DNA from: Impatiens glandulifera
Lineage: Eukaryota > Streptophyta > Magnoliopsida > Ericales > Balsaminaceae
Direction: 5' to 3'
Length of the DNA stretch: 64,000 nucleotides
NCBI RefSeq assembly: GCF_907164915.1
Contig: NC_061862.1
Coordinates: forward strand, 682,001-746,000
Shown: positions 11,116 to 20,459 of the stretch, one piece after another
Layout of the letters: each line of letters opens with the position of its first letter
Position numbering within the stretch: position 1 is the first letter of the stretch
Position numbers and translations under genes: made by a program
Notes under the pieces: model-generated
What the model saw: the letters and a program-made list of their open reading frames with translations, nothing else
The model's database searches: none
What the model was told of the DNA's origin: nothing

Positions 11116-14100
11116 ATGTGGGTACCAAACAGTTGTAAATATGTACATTTTGCAGGACCCAAAGAAACGACTAGGAAACTCAGAATGGTTCTTGGACAGC
11201 GGTTGCTCCAGGCACATGACCGGAAATAGCAATTTGCTAATTGACATCAGATCAGTAACCGGTGCTCCAATTACCTTCGGTGACAACTCAAAGGGTAAGA
11301 CTGTGGGCAAGGGTAAGATTGTCCATGGTAACCTAACTATTGATAATGTACTCTTAGTTGAAAACCTACGTTTTAATCTACTTAGTATCAGTCAGATGTG
11401 TGATGCCGGATACACGGTAGAATTTCTTAAACATGCATGCTTAGTTAAGGATTCTCAAGGTATTGTATTACTAACCGGAAATAGGATAGGAAACATTTAT
11501 AAGGTAGACTGGAAGACAAGAATAGAATATCCTATATGCATGATAGCTAAGACCGATCAAACCTGGCTATGGCACAAGAGACTAAACCATCTAAACATGA
11601 AAACCTTAAACTACATTCGCGGTAAAAAGCTAGTTGAAGGCATTCCTGATATAGTGTTTAACCAGGATAAGGTTTGTTCAGCATGCCAGATGGGTAAACA
11701 AACTAGGTCATCCTTTAAAAGTAAAGGAAATATTCAATCTAGCCGGTGTCTAGATCTTCTTCACATGGATTTATTTGGACCAATTCAGGTCATTAGCCTA
11801 GGCGGTATGCTGTACACCATGGTAGTTATTGATGATTATTCTAGATATACATGGGTGATATTTCTACCATCTAAACGTGAAGCTGTATCAAACCTGATTA
11901 CACTTCTTAAGCGGTTGCAAAATGAAAAATCAACTCGTATCAACAGCATTCGAAGTGATCGAGGGACCGAATTTACTAACAGTACATTAACTGCATATCT
12001 TGATGAATCCGGCATTAGACACGAGCTGTCTAGTGCTAGGACTCCTCAACAAAATGGCCTGGCCGAGAGAAGAAACCGGACTCTCAAGGAAGCCGCACGG
12101 TCTATGATAGCCGACTCCGGCATTGCTCAGAAATTCTGGGCTGAGGCTATCAACACTGCATGCCATACACAAAACCGGTCTTTAATAAACAGATTTCACA
12201 ACAAAACACCGTATGAGGTTTATTTTAACAGAATTCCTAAACTCAAGTACCTCAGGATTTTCGGTTGTAAATGTTATATTCATATAAATGGTAAAACCCA
12301 ACTCACTGCTTTTGATGCAAAGACCGATACCGGCATCATGCTTGGATACTCGGCAGTAAGTAAAGCATACAGAGTATATAATAATAGAACTGCAACCATG
12401 GAGGAGACAATTCACGTTGTTTTCGATGAATCGGTTGAAAGCAATACTGCTTCATGCTTCGATCTACACAACAGATTTGAAAATAATGATATTCATTCTG
12501 ATAGTGAAGATGAGACTCCGGTTTTCAGGCGGTTTGTCCATGACCTAATGGGTAATATCGATACCCAGCCGAATCAAGCTGTTTCACAACAGGAAGCTGA
12601 CACTTCGGTCCAAACCGAGGGAGTCGGTCGGTCTGACAATCTCGGTCAACCTACCGACAAGTCTAGCCTTGATCAAACAAACGGCAACCTGGTAGACACT
12701 CCTGAACTGAATCTCAGAAGAAATAGTAAACATCCTCCTGAGCAAATTATAGGTGACCCTTCAGAACCTGTTCGAACTAGGGGTCAACTTCTGGAAGGAT
12801 ATTTTAACTCTGCGTTTATATCCCAGATTGAACCGAAAAGAATAGATGAAGCATTGTCAGATCCGGATTGGATCTTGGGAATGCAAGAAGAGCTAAACCA
12901 GTTCGAGAGTAGTAAAGTCTGGTACTTAGTTCCCAGACCGAAAGATAAATCGGTCATAGGAACAAGATGGGTATTCAGAAACAAACTCAATGAAGACGGT
13001 TTGGTCACGAGGAACAAAGCCAGATTAGTGGCTCAAGGCTACAAACAGGAAGAAGGCATTGATTTTGAAGAGTCATTTGCTCCTGTAGCCAGGATTGAAG
13101 CCATCAAGATTTTTCTTGCATTTGCTGCTTTCAAAAATTTCAAAGTCTTTCAAATGGATGTTAAAAGTGCATTTCTGAACGGTGATATACGTGAAGAAGT
13201 GTACGTTGAACAGCCACCCGGTTTCAAAAATGCTGCATTTCCAAACCATGTATACCGGCTGAACAAAGCTTTATACGGTCTAAAGCAAGCACCTAGAGCC
13301 TGGTATGATACGCTAACCGCATTTTTATTAGAGCATGATTTCACCATCGGTTCGGTGGATAAGACCTTGTTTAAGTTTGAAAAGAAGGAACATATCCTAC
13401 TTGTTCAAATTTATGTAGATGATATTATTTTCGGTTCCACCGATCCAAAGCTCTGTGACAAGTTCTCAAAAATGATGACTGATAAATTTGAAATGAGTAT
13501 GATGGGAGAATTAAGTTTCTTCCTAGGTCTTCAAGTTAAACAACTCAAGGAAGGAACATTCATCAGTCAACCTAAATATACCAAGGAGCTTCTGAAGAAA
13601 TTCGGTATGGACACATGCTCCTCGGCGGCCACTCCAATGAGTTCATCCATTAAACTGGACAGAGATGATGAAGGCCAATCGGTAGATCAGATTGCATATC
13701 GAGGCATGATCGGTTCCCTATTGTATCTGACAGCGAGTAGACCGGATATCTTGTTTGCAGTTGGTGTGTGTGGGAGATTCCAAGCAAATCCAAAGCAATC
13801 CCACTACACAGCCGCAAAGAGAATACTGAAGTACCTAAAGGGCACTCCTGATGTCGGCCTGTGGTACCCAAAAGACTCATCATTTAATCTGACAAGCTAT
13901 TCAGACGCAGATTATGCAGGGTGCAAAATCGACATAAAAAGCACCAGTGGAACATGTCAGTTCCTAGGTGACCGATTGGTGTCATGGCACAGCAAGAAAC
14001 AGACATCGGTGGCTACATCAACTGCGGAGGCTGAATACCTGGCGGCCGGAAGCTGCTGCTCTCAACTTCTCTGGATCCAACAGCAGCTGAAGGACTTCGG

Positions 14101-14377
14101 TATTATAGCCGAAGAGTCACCGATCTTCTGTGACAACACAAGTGCCATTGCAATCACCTACAACCCGGTTCTCCACTCCAGAACCAAGCACATCGACATC
14201 AGACATCACTTCATCCGAGAGCATGTCACGCTGAAGCATATCCGGCTGGAATACGTACCGACCGATCAGCAAGTAGCCGATATCTTCACGAAGCCGCTGC
14301 AGGAAGCTAAGTTTTCTCAATTTAGACTTACTCTCGGCTTAACCGATATTAGCCAAATCCTTCCAAAGGATACTTAA
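11102..14377 (+). CDS. Copia pol polyprotein (protease, integrase, RT, RNase H)
   Basis: 1091-codon open frame with no stop. Domains in order: aspartic protease ([10 protein letters not shown], about residues 33-42); GAG-pre-integrase zinc region ([11 protein letters not shown]...CSACQMGK, about 155-200); integrase with the D-D-E set in [18 protein letters not shown] and [15 protein letters not shown] (about 220-335); reverse transcriptase with [25 protein letters not shown] and the catalytic YVDD in [11 protein letters not shown] (about 690-790); RNase H with [29 protein letters not shown] and [15 protein letters not shown] (about 940-1060). All key catalytic residues are present, so the enzymes look functional. 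It acts in the cytoplasmic virus-like particle and, for integrase, in the nucleus. The first ATG at 11102 is only the open-frame start; in vivo pol is expected as a fusion with Gag, and the gag/pol junction here is out of frame. Confidence 0.93.
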   Translation: MDPSKCGYQTVVNMYILQDPKKRLGNSEWFLDSGCSRHMTGNSNLLIDIRSVTGAPITFGDNSKGKTVGKGKIVHGNLTIDNVLLVENLRFNLLSISQMCDAGYTVEFLKHACLVKDSQGIVLLTGNRIGNIYKVDWKTRIEYPICMIAKTDQTWLWHKRLNHLNMKTLNYIRGKKLVEGIPDIVFNQDKVCSACQMGKQTRSSFKSKGNIQSSRCLDLLHMDLFGPIQVISLGGMLYTMVVIDDYSRYTWVIFLPSKREAVSNLITLLKRLQNEKSTRINSIRSDRGTEFTNSTLTAYLDESGIRHELSSARTPQQNGLAERRNRTLKEAARSMIADSGIAQKFWAEAINTACHTQNRSLINRFHNKTPYEVYFNRIPKLKYLRIFGCKCYIHINGKTQLTAFDAKTDTGIMLGYSAVSKAYRVYNNRTATMEETIHVVFDESVESNTASCFDLHNRFENNDIHSDSEDETPVFRRFVHDLMGNIDTQPNQAVSQQEADTSVQTEGVGRSDNLGQPTDKSSLDQTNGNLVDTPELNLRRNSKHPPEQIIGDPSEPVRTRGQLLEGYFNSAFISQIEPKRIDEALSDPDWILGMQEELNQFESSKVWYLVPRPKDKSVIGTRWVFRNKLNEDGLVTRNKARLVAQGYKQEEGIDFEESFAPVARIEAIKIFLAFAAFKNFKVFQMDVKSAFLNGDIREEVYVEQPPGFKNAAFPNHVYRLNKALYGLKQAPRAWYDTLTAFLLEHDFTIGSVDKTLFKFEKKEHILLVQIYVDDIIFGSTDPKLCDKFSKMMTDKFEMSMMGELSFFLGLQVKQLKEGTFISQPKYTKELLKKFGMDTCSSAATPMSSSIKLDRDDEGQSVDQIAYRGMIGSLLYLTASRPDILFAVGVCGRFQANPKQSHYTAAKRILKYLKGTPDVGLWYPKDSSFNLTSYSDADYAGCKIDIKSTSGTCQFLGDRLVSWHSKKQTSVATSTAEAEYLAAGSCCSQLLWIQQQLKDFGIIAEESPIFCDNTSAIAITYNPVLHSRTKHIDIRHHFIREHVTLKHIRLEYVPTDQQVADIFTKPLQEAKFSQFRLTLGLTDISQILPKDT

Positions 14378-14821
14378 AGGGAAATCGGTTCAGACAGACA
14401 AACCGGTAATTCTTCCTAAGATGTTGAACTTTGAATCTTCGGGGTGTTTGTGGAAGAACCGCACAGTCTATCAGATAGAGTAAACCGACCGGCTACTTGG
14501 TGCATGCACCACATAACCGCATCGGGATGAACAACTAATAGCTGACCGGTTCGGAAGCAGGCTACCCCAGACTATTTGAAATTCAAACAAAAGAGGAATA
14601 GTTATCAGAGGTTAAAGGTCTCTGCTCTGCATCATTACCTTTTAGAATAAACCTGGTCGTGCCTAAAAAGACGTGAAGATCTTTTGATATCTTTCACAGT
14701 CCAGGCCTATGACCGACACCTAGACCTGCAAAAATGCCTGTTTTATGCAAAGATTCTTATCCTGCGGTCATTACACTTCATCTCATTTAATGCCCAGACA
14801 ATAGGCTAGCCCCAAAACCAG
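14378..14821 (+). other. Spacer between pol and accessory ORF 1
   Basis: No ORF. CCGGTT-rich like the rest of the element. Contains the upstream region of the first accessory gene. Confidence 0.5.
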
Positions 14822-14830
14822 TATTTAAAG
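14822..14830 (+). promoter_or_regulatory. TATA-like box of accessory ORF 1
   Basis: TATTTAAAG in cagtatttaaaggaagcactc, 101 bp upstream of the ATG at 14931. It is followed by a C/A-rich leader (cactcaaacactcacaaagc) typical of plant 5' UTRs. The same arrangement precedes the other two accessory ORFs. Confidence 0.5.
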
Positions 14831-14930
14831 GAAGCACTCTTTCACTCAAACACTCACAAAGCAATACACTCTTTCCCTCACTAAGGCAAAGAATCTCACA
14901 AGAACATCCTCTCTCTAAGGCAACCTAACA

Positions 14931-15650
14931 ATGTCTATCTTCACAAACATTCAACAAGTTAACTTTGAATCTTGCTCAGATACCGATCACTATGATCTGT
15001 ATCGAATGATCAAATAGCTGGAGGATACCGGCCTCCAGTACTTTCTGGATGATAATCAAATCATCTATCCTCAGTCTGTCGTGGAATTTTTCAACAATGC
15101 AAGGGTGTACCGGGGGACACCCTACTTCAATACCCATATCCAATCAAAGGTTGGGGGTATACTCTTTGACTTCACCGAGCAAGACTTTGCTCTATGCTTC
15201 GGTTTGCCCAAACAAGGGCTCACGGATCTCCACCCTCCAGCCGACACTAAGGCTGAGGTCTCTCTTTCCCTCTCTCGGTCAGATGAGCCTGTCGATGACC
15301 ATGGCTCTAAATATCCCTTGAGGGCTGAGTACCAGCTCCTCAACGACATCATAGGGAGGAGCATCCTTGGGAAAGATGTAACCAACACATATTGCACGGC
15401 AGCGTTCAATATGATGGCGGCCATCATCACAAGGACGCCGGTCAATTGGTCTAGGGTGCTGTTCGATGCCCTTATTTGGATAATCGACACCAGATCAGTG
15501 GCGTTCGTTCCTCAGATAAGCCGACTGTTTGAGGAGCTTGGGGTCCCGACCTGTCACGGCGAAAGTTTGGACCGCAGCCAGGTGCTCACCAAGGAACTCA
15601 TCGACTCGTTCTACGATCGGGTTGAGAGAAAGTGGAGGAGGAACCACTAA
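14931..15650 (+). pseudogene. Accessory ORF 1, plant transposon-protein domain, one in-frame stop
   Basis: 240-codon frame from ATG 14931, broken by TAG at 15015-15017 (codon 29). After the stop it runs open to 15650. The product resembles the 'putative plant transposon protein' domain common in asterid genomes: TGLQYFL, then VVEFFNNA, then EQDFALCFGLPKQGLTDL, then YQLLNDIIGRSIL, then TPVNWSRVLFDALI. The same five blocks, in the same order, occur in accessory ORFs 2 and 3, so the three are paralogues. The function of the domain is not known to me. ORF 1 consists of the domain alone, with a short basic tail (ERKWRRNH). If translated from the next ATG inside the frame (15081) the first block would be lost. 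Confidence 0.75.
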
Positions 15651-16051
15651 GTCACTCCTTCTTGCATCCGGTCATTTTGCTTCATGCACCGGATGTATTA
15701 TTGTTCAACTCAAATCTGACCATATCGGCTTCATCCATGTCCACGTCGGTTCTATCTGTGTTTTTCATTTCTGTATAACATGTTTCGGCTTTATCGCTAT
15801 CATTTTCGGTCTCTATCTAATCAATATCGTTATGTGTTAAATGCAATTAATGAGATTATCCGAAATTAATGAGATAACTCCCAACCACCTGAACATTTAA
15901 TATCCAACCAAATCGGTTACTTCTCAACTAACACTTACCTTGGGTTTTGCGATTTGCCCCTTCCCCATGCATCATTAAAAGGGAAAGATTTTCTTCCTTA
16001 ATAAAACAAAACTGACCATCAATGCTCAGATTTTCCCTCCAAAACCGATCC
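15651..16051 (+). other. Spacer with upstream region of accessory ORF 2
   Basis: Non-coding, T-rich, with a possible 3' UTR of ORF 1 followed by the upstream region of ORF 2. No recognised motif besides the TATA-like box at its end. Confidence 0.4.
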
Positions 16052-16060
16052 TATTTAAGG
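16052..16060 (+). promoter_or_regulatory. TATA-like box of accessory ORF 2
   Basis: TATTTAAGG in gatcctatttaaggagccat, 78 bp upstream of the ATG at 16138, followed by a C/T-rich leader ending in a (CT)n run. Confidence 0.5.
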
Positions 16061-16137
16061 AGCCATCTTCCTCTCATTCTATTACATCCAAAATCACTTG
16101 TATTCCTCTTGAATCTCTCTCTCTCTAGACCATAATC

Positions 16138-16845
16138 ATGCCAAGCCGAACTTTGGGAAATTTTCTAAGTGTCGACTTCAGCTCATGCATGGCAGAATGG
16201 GATTATGACCATCCAAAGAAACATATGTTTGAAAGCCTCATTGTTACCGGTCTTCAATCTTTCCTTTACGAATCCGGTCCCATACTGACTGAGGATGTCA
16301 AGGAATTCTTCAGAAATGCCATCAACTGGGGTGATTGCATTGTCACTACTGTAAGAAATCATACCTTCCGGCTTGATGAAGCCGAATTTGCCTCCCTCTT
16401 CAATCTGCCCAAAGAAGGGTTCTCTGACTTTCCGGCCATGGAGGGAACTGATGAATACTACTATGGATTCCGCTGCTCTGCAACCTTCGATACGGTGGAA
16501 CCTCATGGGTTAAAAACCCGTCTCGGTCGTAGCACTCAGCTACTCCTTGAGATTGTCACTCGGTCCATTCTGTGCCAATCTCAAAATCAGCGGTATTCAA
16601 AGAATACCTACAACATCATGACCCACATCTACAACCACACGCCCATCAATTGGGCAGCGGTCCTCTTTCAAATCTTGAGGAAAATGGTGCGAACCAAGAA
16701 AGGTCTCGGCTTTGCACCTCACATCAGCAAGTTGATTCTCAAGTACCGGCCAGATTTTGGACCGGGTACACCGGCATCTCCCTCAAACATTCTTGATGCA
16801 GATGCGGTGGTGGAAAAATATTCCAAAATGGTGTTTACTGCTTAA
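16138..16845 (+). CDS. Accessory ORF 2, plant transposon-protein domain
   Basis: Intact 235-aa protein of unknown function consisting of one copy of the domain shared with ORFs 1 and 3. Blocks seen: VTGLQSFLYESG (about 36-47), VKEFFRNAINWGD, RLDEAEFASLFNLPKEGFSDF, TQLLLEIVTRSIL, TPINWAAVLFQILRKMVR and LGFAPHISKLILKY. No signal peptide, membrane segment or zinc motif is visible. The start ATG at 16138 is the first after a TATA-like box and leader. Neighbours are the other two paralogues, so the set probably arose by tandem duplication within the element. It is not pol-fused: 1.76 kb of mostly non-pol sequence and ORF 1 separate them. Confidence 0.8.
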   Translation: MPSRTLGNFLSVDFSSCMAEWDYDHPKKHMFESLIVTGLQSFLYESGPILTEDVKEFFRNAINWGDCIVTTVRNHTFRLDEAEFASLFNLPKEGFSDFPAMEGTDEYYYGFRCSATFDTVEPHGLKTRLGRSTQLLLEIVTRSILCQSQNQRYSKNTYNIMTHIYNHTPINWAAVLFQILRKMVRTKKGLGFAPHISKLILKYRPDFGPGTPASPSNILDADAVVEKYSKMVFTA

Positions 16846-17226
16846 ATGTCTATCTTTCGTATCATTTTATCGGTTTTCTCTATGTACTCTTTCGTTTCGG
16901 TCTAAAATATCGTTTTAGTTTTAATGACCGCGTCCCTCTACTCTTTGCGAATTTATCTAAGTAACCAAATATTAACTCGCTCTTATCCGGTTTCATAGAA
17001 TCTGATCAAAACTGTTAATCGAAATGTCTGAAACCGATTATTCATTCGGTCTCAAAGAAATGAAAGCGTCATCCATGACATAGGCTAAGTGTTTTGGAGG
17101 GAAAATTCCCGCTCAAAATAGCCGCCCATAGTTTTCGGTTTCCCGCCCATAGTTTGGCGCACTTTTTCCTTGGAGGGAAAATTCCCGCCCATTCATGATG
17201 GGACGGTTGGGTTTCCAAACCGTGAC
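16846..17226 (+). other. Spacer with upstream region of accessory ORF 3
   Basis: Non-coding. Contains the imperfectly repeated phrase 'ggagggaaaattcccgc' (about 17097 and 17173), a possible regulatory duplication just upstream of the TATA box at 17227. Confidence 0.4.
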
Positions 17227-17235
17227 TATAAAAGG
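17227..17235 (+). promoter_or_regulatory. TATA box of accessory ORF 3
   Basis: TATAAAAGG in gactataaaaggaggccttc, 103 bp upstream of the ATG at 17338. Fourteen bases around it (ctataaaaggaggc) are identical to the LTR TATA region at 8593-8606. Confidence 0.6.
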
Positions 17236-17337
17236 AGGCCTTCGGTCATTTATTTCATTCTCACGCGAATTCACTTTATCTCTCTAACTTTCCTAAAATT
17301 TCTGAAGCCGATTTCCCTCATTCTCAAACTCTTCAAC

Positions 17338-20142
17338 ATGGGTCGTGATTCGGCGTTGTTCAAACTCTATTCTCAAGTAGACTTCGAGGAGATTCGGCAG
17401 AATGGGACAACCGAAGCAAAGGAAGTCATTGACATGCTGATAAAAACCGGTCTGGAATATTTTCTAGATGGTCCTCACGTAATTTACAAGGACGCGGTCG
17501 AAGAATTCTTCAAAACCGCAACCATCTCCTACGACAGGATTCTCGCAACGGTTTGCGGCTCCCAAATAGAGATCACCGAAGCAGTGGTGGCCGAGAGTTT
17601 GCGTCTCCCAACTACCGGCGAGGACGCAATGGCAGCAATAGACGATGATACTTTTGAGACGGCCTGCCACCTCTTATCGGCAACCAATAAGCCAATCACG
17701 ACATCCGGAAGTAAGACTACGCTGAAGCCGGAATATATCCCGGCATGTGACGTTTTTGCCAGGGCGATACTGGCAAGGGGAGGAAACTTCAGCAACCTCA
17801 CCAGAGACAAAATCAAAATGATATTTCGTCTGTTGGAAGGAAGGGAGGTTAACTGGGCAAGAGCAGTCTTCGGCAACCTCATGGATATGGTAAGACCGGA
17901 TTCAGCCCGGTCATGGGGATATGCCGTACAACTCGGTAAGATCTTCTTACACTTTAACATCAATGTCGGTCCCGGTGTTGGGATACTAAAACGTTGCATC
18001 ATTCGATCGAGGCAATTTCTCCCTAGAAAGCAGTCGGCCTCCAGTTCCTCAGGTGGCCGAAAGAAGAAAGCCGCAAAGAAAGATGCCCCGGCAAAAGAAA
18101 ACACCGGAGGGAAGAGAAAAGAAAAGATAATTTTCGAAGACCCACCGCAACAAGCGGAAGATGAGGAGTGGGCCGATGAGGAAGCCGACACAGAGGGAAC
18201 CGAGGATAGAACGGACCATGACGACGATCTTTCGGCTCGGAGTCCGATCGATGCCGAACAAAGCATCAATCCTGAGACCAACGAGGGTGAAGACGGGGTT
18301 GATGAAGGAGACAATGATGAAGGAAACAATGATGAAAACTTCAACAGGGAGGAGGCCGACGAAGCCGAGGCCGAAAAACTTGCCCAGAATATCTTTCAAG
18401 GCATAAACAGGCGGGACGAGGACGTCATAGACTTATATCTGGAGTGGCATGAGTATCGGTTCAATACAAAGTATAGAGATATCCGACCGGACCTCCCGCA
18501 ACAGGGTTGCATCGCAAGATTGGAGGAAGTAGAGGACATGATCTTCAGCCTCACAAAATCCAACACCATTCAGGAGGTACAATGCCGAACTTGCCTCCTG
18601 ATACCGAGAAGCCATCTTCGGAAGCTAAGAAGGCGCATCAGAAAGATTAAGGAAGAATATGCTGAATGGGGATCGGTGTCTACCGTAGCACCGCGAGTAT
18701 TGGAAAAGCTTGAAAAGGGCAAACTAGAAATTCGGCAGGAAATAGAGCGGCTGGAAGCCATATGCAACCAAAAGCAAGTACCGGTATATACCGCTCCAGT
18801 CATCGAAGAATTTCCAATTGACTGGACAACAACTTCAAGAGAGGACACTGAGACACCAAGGGATATTGAGACACCGATGCAAGAAAATGTTGAGATACCG
18901 ACTTCGAAAACTGTTGAAGTCCAAACTTTAGAGGATGTCGAGGTACCGATCCTGGAAAATGCGGCATTGAACTTGGCGGATGCGGTCACATTGGAACCTC
19001 CTAATGAGAATGTTGCACTGATAGATTCCAGTGCAAGAGCCGATTCTGACCCCACCGAACAATCAATCCCCTCTCCGCCACCAGTAGCCACCTCCTCGGT
19101 CCCCCCTACAGAACAACTTGAAGACCGGCTCCGAGAGTTTGAAGCCTCTGTTTCGGGAAAGATTGATGACCAACTTAAGAAGTTTGAAATGTCCATATCA
19201 GGGCAGCTTGAAGACCGGCTTCAAAAGTTTAAGGAATCAATATCGGAGCAGATCGATGACCGTGTACTTGAACACGAAGTATCCAAGTTTCAACCGTTCA
19301 GGGAGTGTTGCGATAAAATATTTGATTCGGCCATGCAGTTCGCCGATGTGACAAAGAAGGTTGTGGATCAAAATCAAGCACGCCTAGCGGAACTCAGCAC
19401 CGGACTGTGGGAAGAAGCCGGTGAGCGAGAAAAATGTGCTCAGCATATTGCAGCTCTAGAGGGTATAACTTCGGACTTAAAGAAGGATTTCGACCGGGTC
19501 GACACAACAATAGACCGGGTCTCAGTGCTGGAAAAGACAAATGAGACTCTCGTGGCCGAGGTAAAGGCACTCACAGAACAGATGGCCGAAATTCTGAAAG
19601 CTAAGGAAAACGCGGATGCCGCGGCTCTAGAGGCTGATGCCCTAATAGCTAAAAGGGTCCAGGATGAACTAAACGCCGAAGCCAGCAAGGACAAAGAGGC
19701 GCCGCGATCGTCTCAGCTGACCGAAGCCGAAGTAGAGGCCGAAAGAATAAGAAGGGCCGAGATCTTATATCCAGGATATGCTGAGAAAGTGGCCAGACAG
19801 GCCGCAGCGGATGCCGAACGATTAGAAACGGAGCAACGAAGGCTGGCGGGATTTGCAAAGGAACACGAGAAAAAGAAGAAGGCGGCCGCCTCCGCTTCAG
19901 CACCGACAAAAAGAAAGAGGCCGGCTCCTAAGAAAGTTCGGATTGTCGAGATGCTAAATGAAATATCTGAGCCACTCTCTACGGGTACTTCGCAGCAAGA
20001 CGACCAAGTCGAGGATGAATTCGAAGAACAGCTGCGGTCCCGATCTAAACGACCACGACCCGCCCAACAGACCAGGCAACCGCAACCGCCACCACAACCG
20101 AAGAAAAAGAAGAGCGCCTACGAATTCACGGACTCGGAATAG
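17338..20142 (+). CDS. Accessory ORF 3, 934-aa nuclear-looking coiled-coil protein with the same N-terminal domain
   Basis: The open frame begins at 17170, but I choose ATG 17338 (MGRDSALF) because the TATA box at 17227 places 17170-17250 outside the transcript. Residues about 20-225 are the shared domain (KTGLEYFLDG, AVEEFFKTATISYD, VNWARAVFGNLMDMVR). Then comes a Lys-rich stretch, a highly acidic linker (about 261-365, D/E runs) and a helical middle region. A 15-residue heptad-like repeat around ED.L..FE.S.S.Q spans about 594-650, followed by further coiled-coil sequence (about 680-800). The C-terminus has two clear nuclear-localisation-type clusters (APTKRKRPAPKKVR; RSRSKRPRP) and ends KKKKSAYEFTDSE. 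No transmembrane segment is seen, so it is not an Env-like membrane protein. It may bind nucleic acid or self-assemble in the nucleus; that is inference only. No premature stop. Confidence 0.8.
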   Translation: MGRDSALFKLYSQVDFEEIRQNGTTEAKEVIDMLIKTGLEYFLDGPHVIYKDAVEEFFKTATISYDRILATVCGSQIEITEAVVAESLRLPTTGEDAMAAIDDDTFETACHLLSATNKPITTSGSKTTLKPEYIPACDVFARAILARGGNFSNLTRDKIKMIFRLLEGREVNWARAVFGNLMDMVRPDSARSWGYAVQLGKIFLHFNINVGPGVGILKRCIIRSRQFLPRKQSASSSSGGRKKKAAKKDAPAKENTGGKRKEKIIFEDPPQQAEDEEWADEEADTEGTEDRTDHDDDLSARSPIDAEQSINPETNEGEDGVDEGDNDEGNNDENFNREEADEAEAEKLAQNIFQGINRRDEDVIDLYLEWHEYRFNTKYRDIRPDLPQQGCIARLEEVEDMIFSLTKSNTIQEVQCRTCLLIPRSHLRKLRRRIRKIKEEYAEWGSVSTVAPRVLEKLEKGKLEIRQEIERLEAICNQKQVPVYTAPVIEEFPIDWTTTSREDTETPRDIETPMQENVEIPTSKTVEVQTLEDVEVPILENAALNLADAVTLEPPNENVALIDSSARADSDPTEQSIPSPPPVATSSVPPTEQLEDRLREFEASVSGKIDDQLKKFEMSISGQLEDRLQKFKESISEQIDDRVLEHEVSKFQPFRECCDKIFDSAMQFADVTKKVVDQNQARLAELSTGLWEEAGEREKCAQHIAALEGITSDLKKDFDRVDTTIDRVSVLEKTNETLVAEVKALTEQMAEILKAKENADAAALEADALIAKRVQDELNAEASKDKEAPRSSQLTEAEVEAERIRRAEILYPGYAEKVARQAAADAERLETEQRRLAGFAKEHEKKKKAAASASAPTKRKRPAPKKVRIVEMLNEISEPLSTGTSQQDDQVEDEFEEQLRSRSKRPRPAQQTRQPQPPPQPKKKKSAYEFTDSE
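19111..19290 (+). repeat. 90-bp in-frame repeat within accessory ORF 3
   Basis: The phrase 'cttgaagaccggct' recurs about 90 bp apart (near 19119 and 19209), each followed by a related half-unit starting 'gattgatgacc'/'gatcgatgacc'. It encodes four 15-residue coiled-coil repeats. Confidence 0.7.
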
Positions 20143-20251
20143 GGACTATCCTTCTTTTTCTTATTTGTCTTAGTATTTATACTTTGTCTTTTCCGACTAT
20201 CTATAAATATATATAAAGTTATTTTTGAATACCGGCCTTATTTTACATTTC

Positions 20252-20309
20252 TACATGATTTTGATAATTTTAAATAAAATAATCAAAAAGGGAGAAATTG
20301 TTAGATAAA
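20252..20309 (+). repeat. First copy of duplicated polypurine tract/LTR-start segment
   Basis: 58 bp from tacatgattttgataatttt through aaaaagggagaaattgttagataaa. It is repeated at 20413-20470, where it forms the real polypurine tract and the first 11 bases of the 3' LTR. This copy ends in the same LTR-start bases but is not followed by LTR sequence. Confidence 0.85.
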
Positions 20310-20444
20310 AGATAGAAATTCTTCCAAAACTCCTCCCTCAAAATTTTTCGAAAATTCTCTAAGTCTTTTTCAAAATCGGCCAAACAAAACAACCGGCCTA
20401 CGGTTGCAAACTTACATGATTTTGATAATTTTAAATAAAATAAT

Positions 20445-20459
20445 CAAAAAGGGAGAAAT
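20445..20459 (+). promoter_or_regulatory. Polypurine tract
   Basis: The purine run aaaaagggagaaa lies immediately before the 3' LTR start at 20460, the position where plus-strand DNA synthesis is primed. Confidence 0.8.

Noticed and set aside
17529..18344. 271-aa and other Ser-rich minus-strand frames over accessory ORF 3
   Set aside because: Antisense of the Glu/Asp/Ala-rich coding sequence, with no domain and no promoter.
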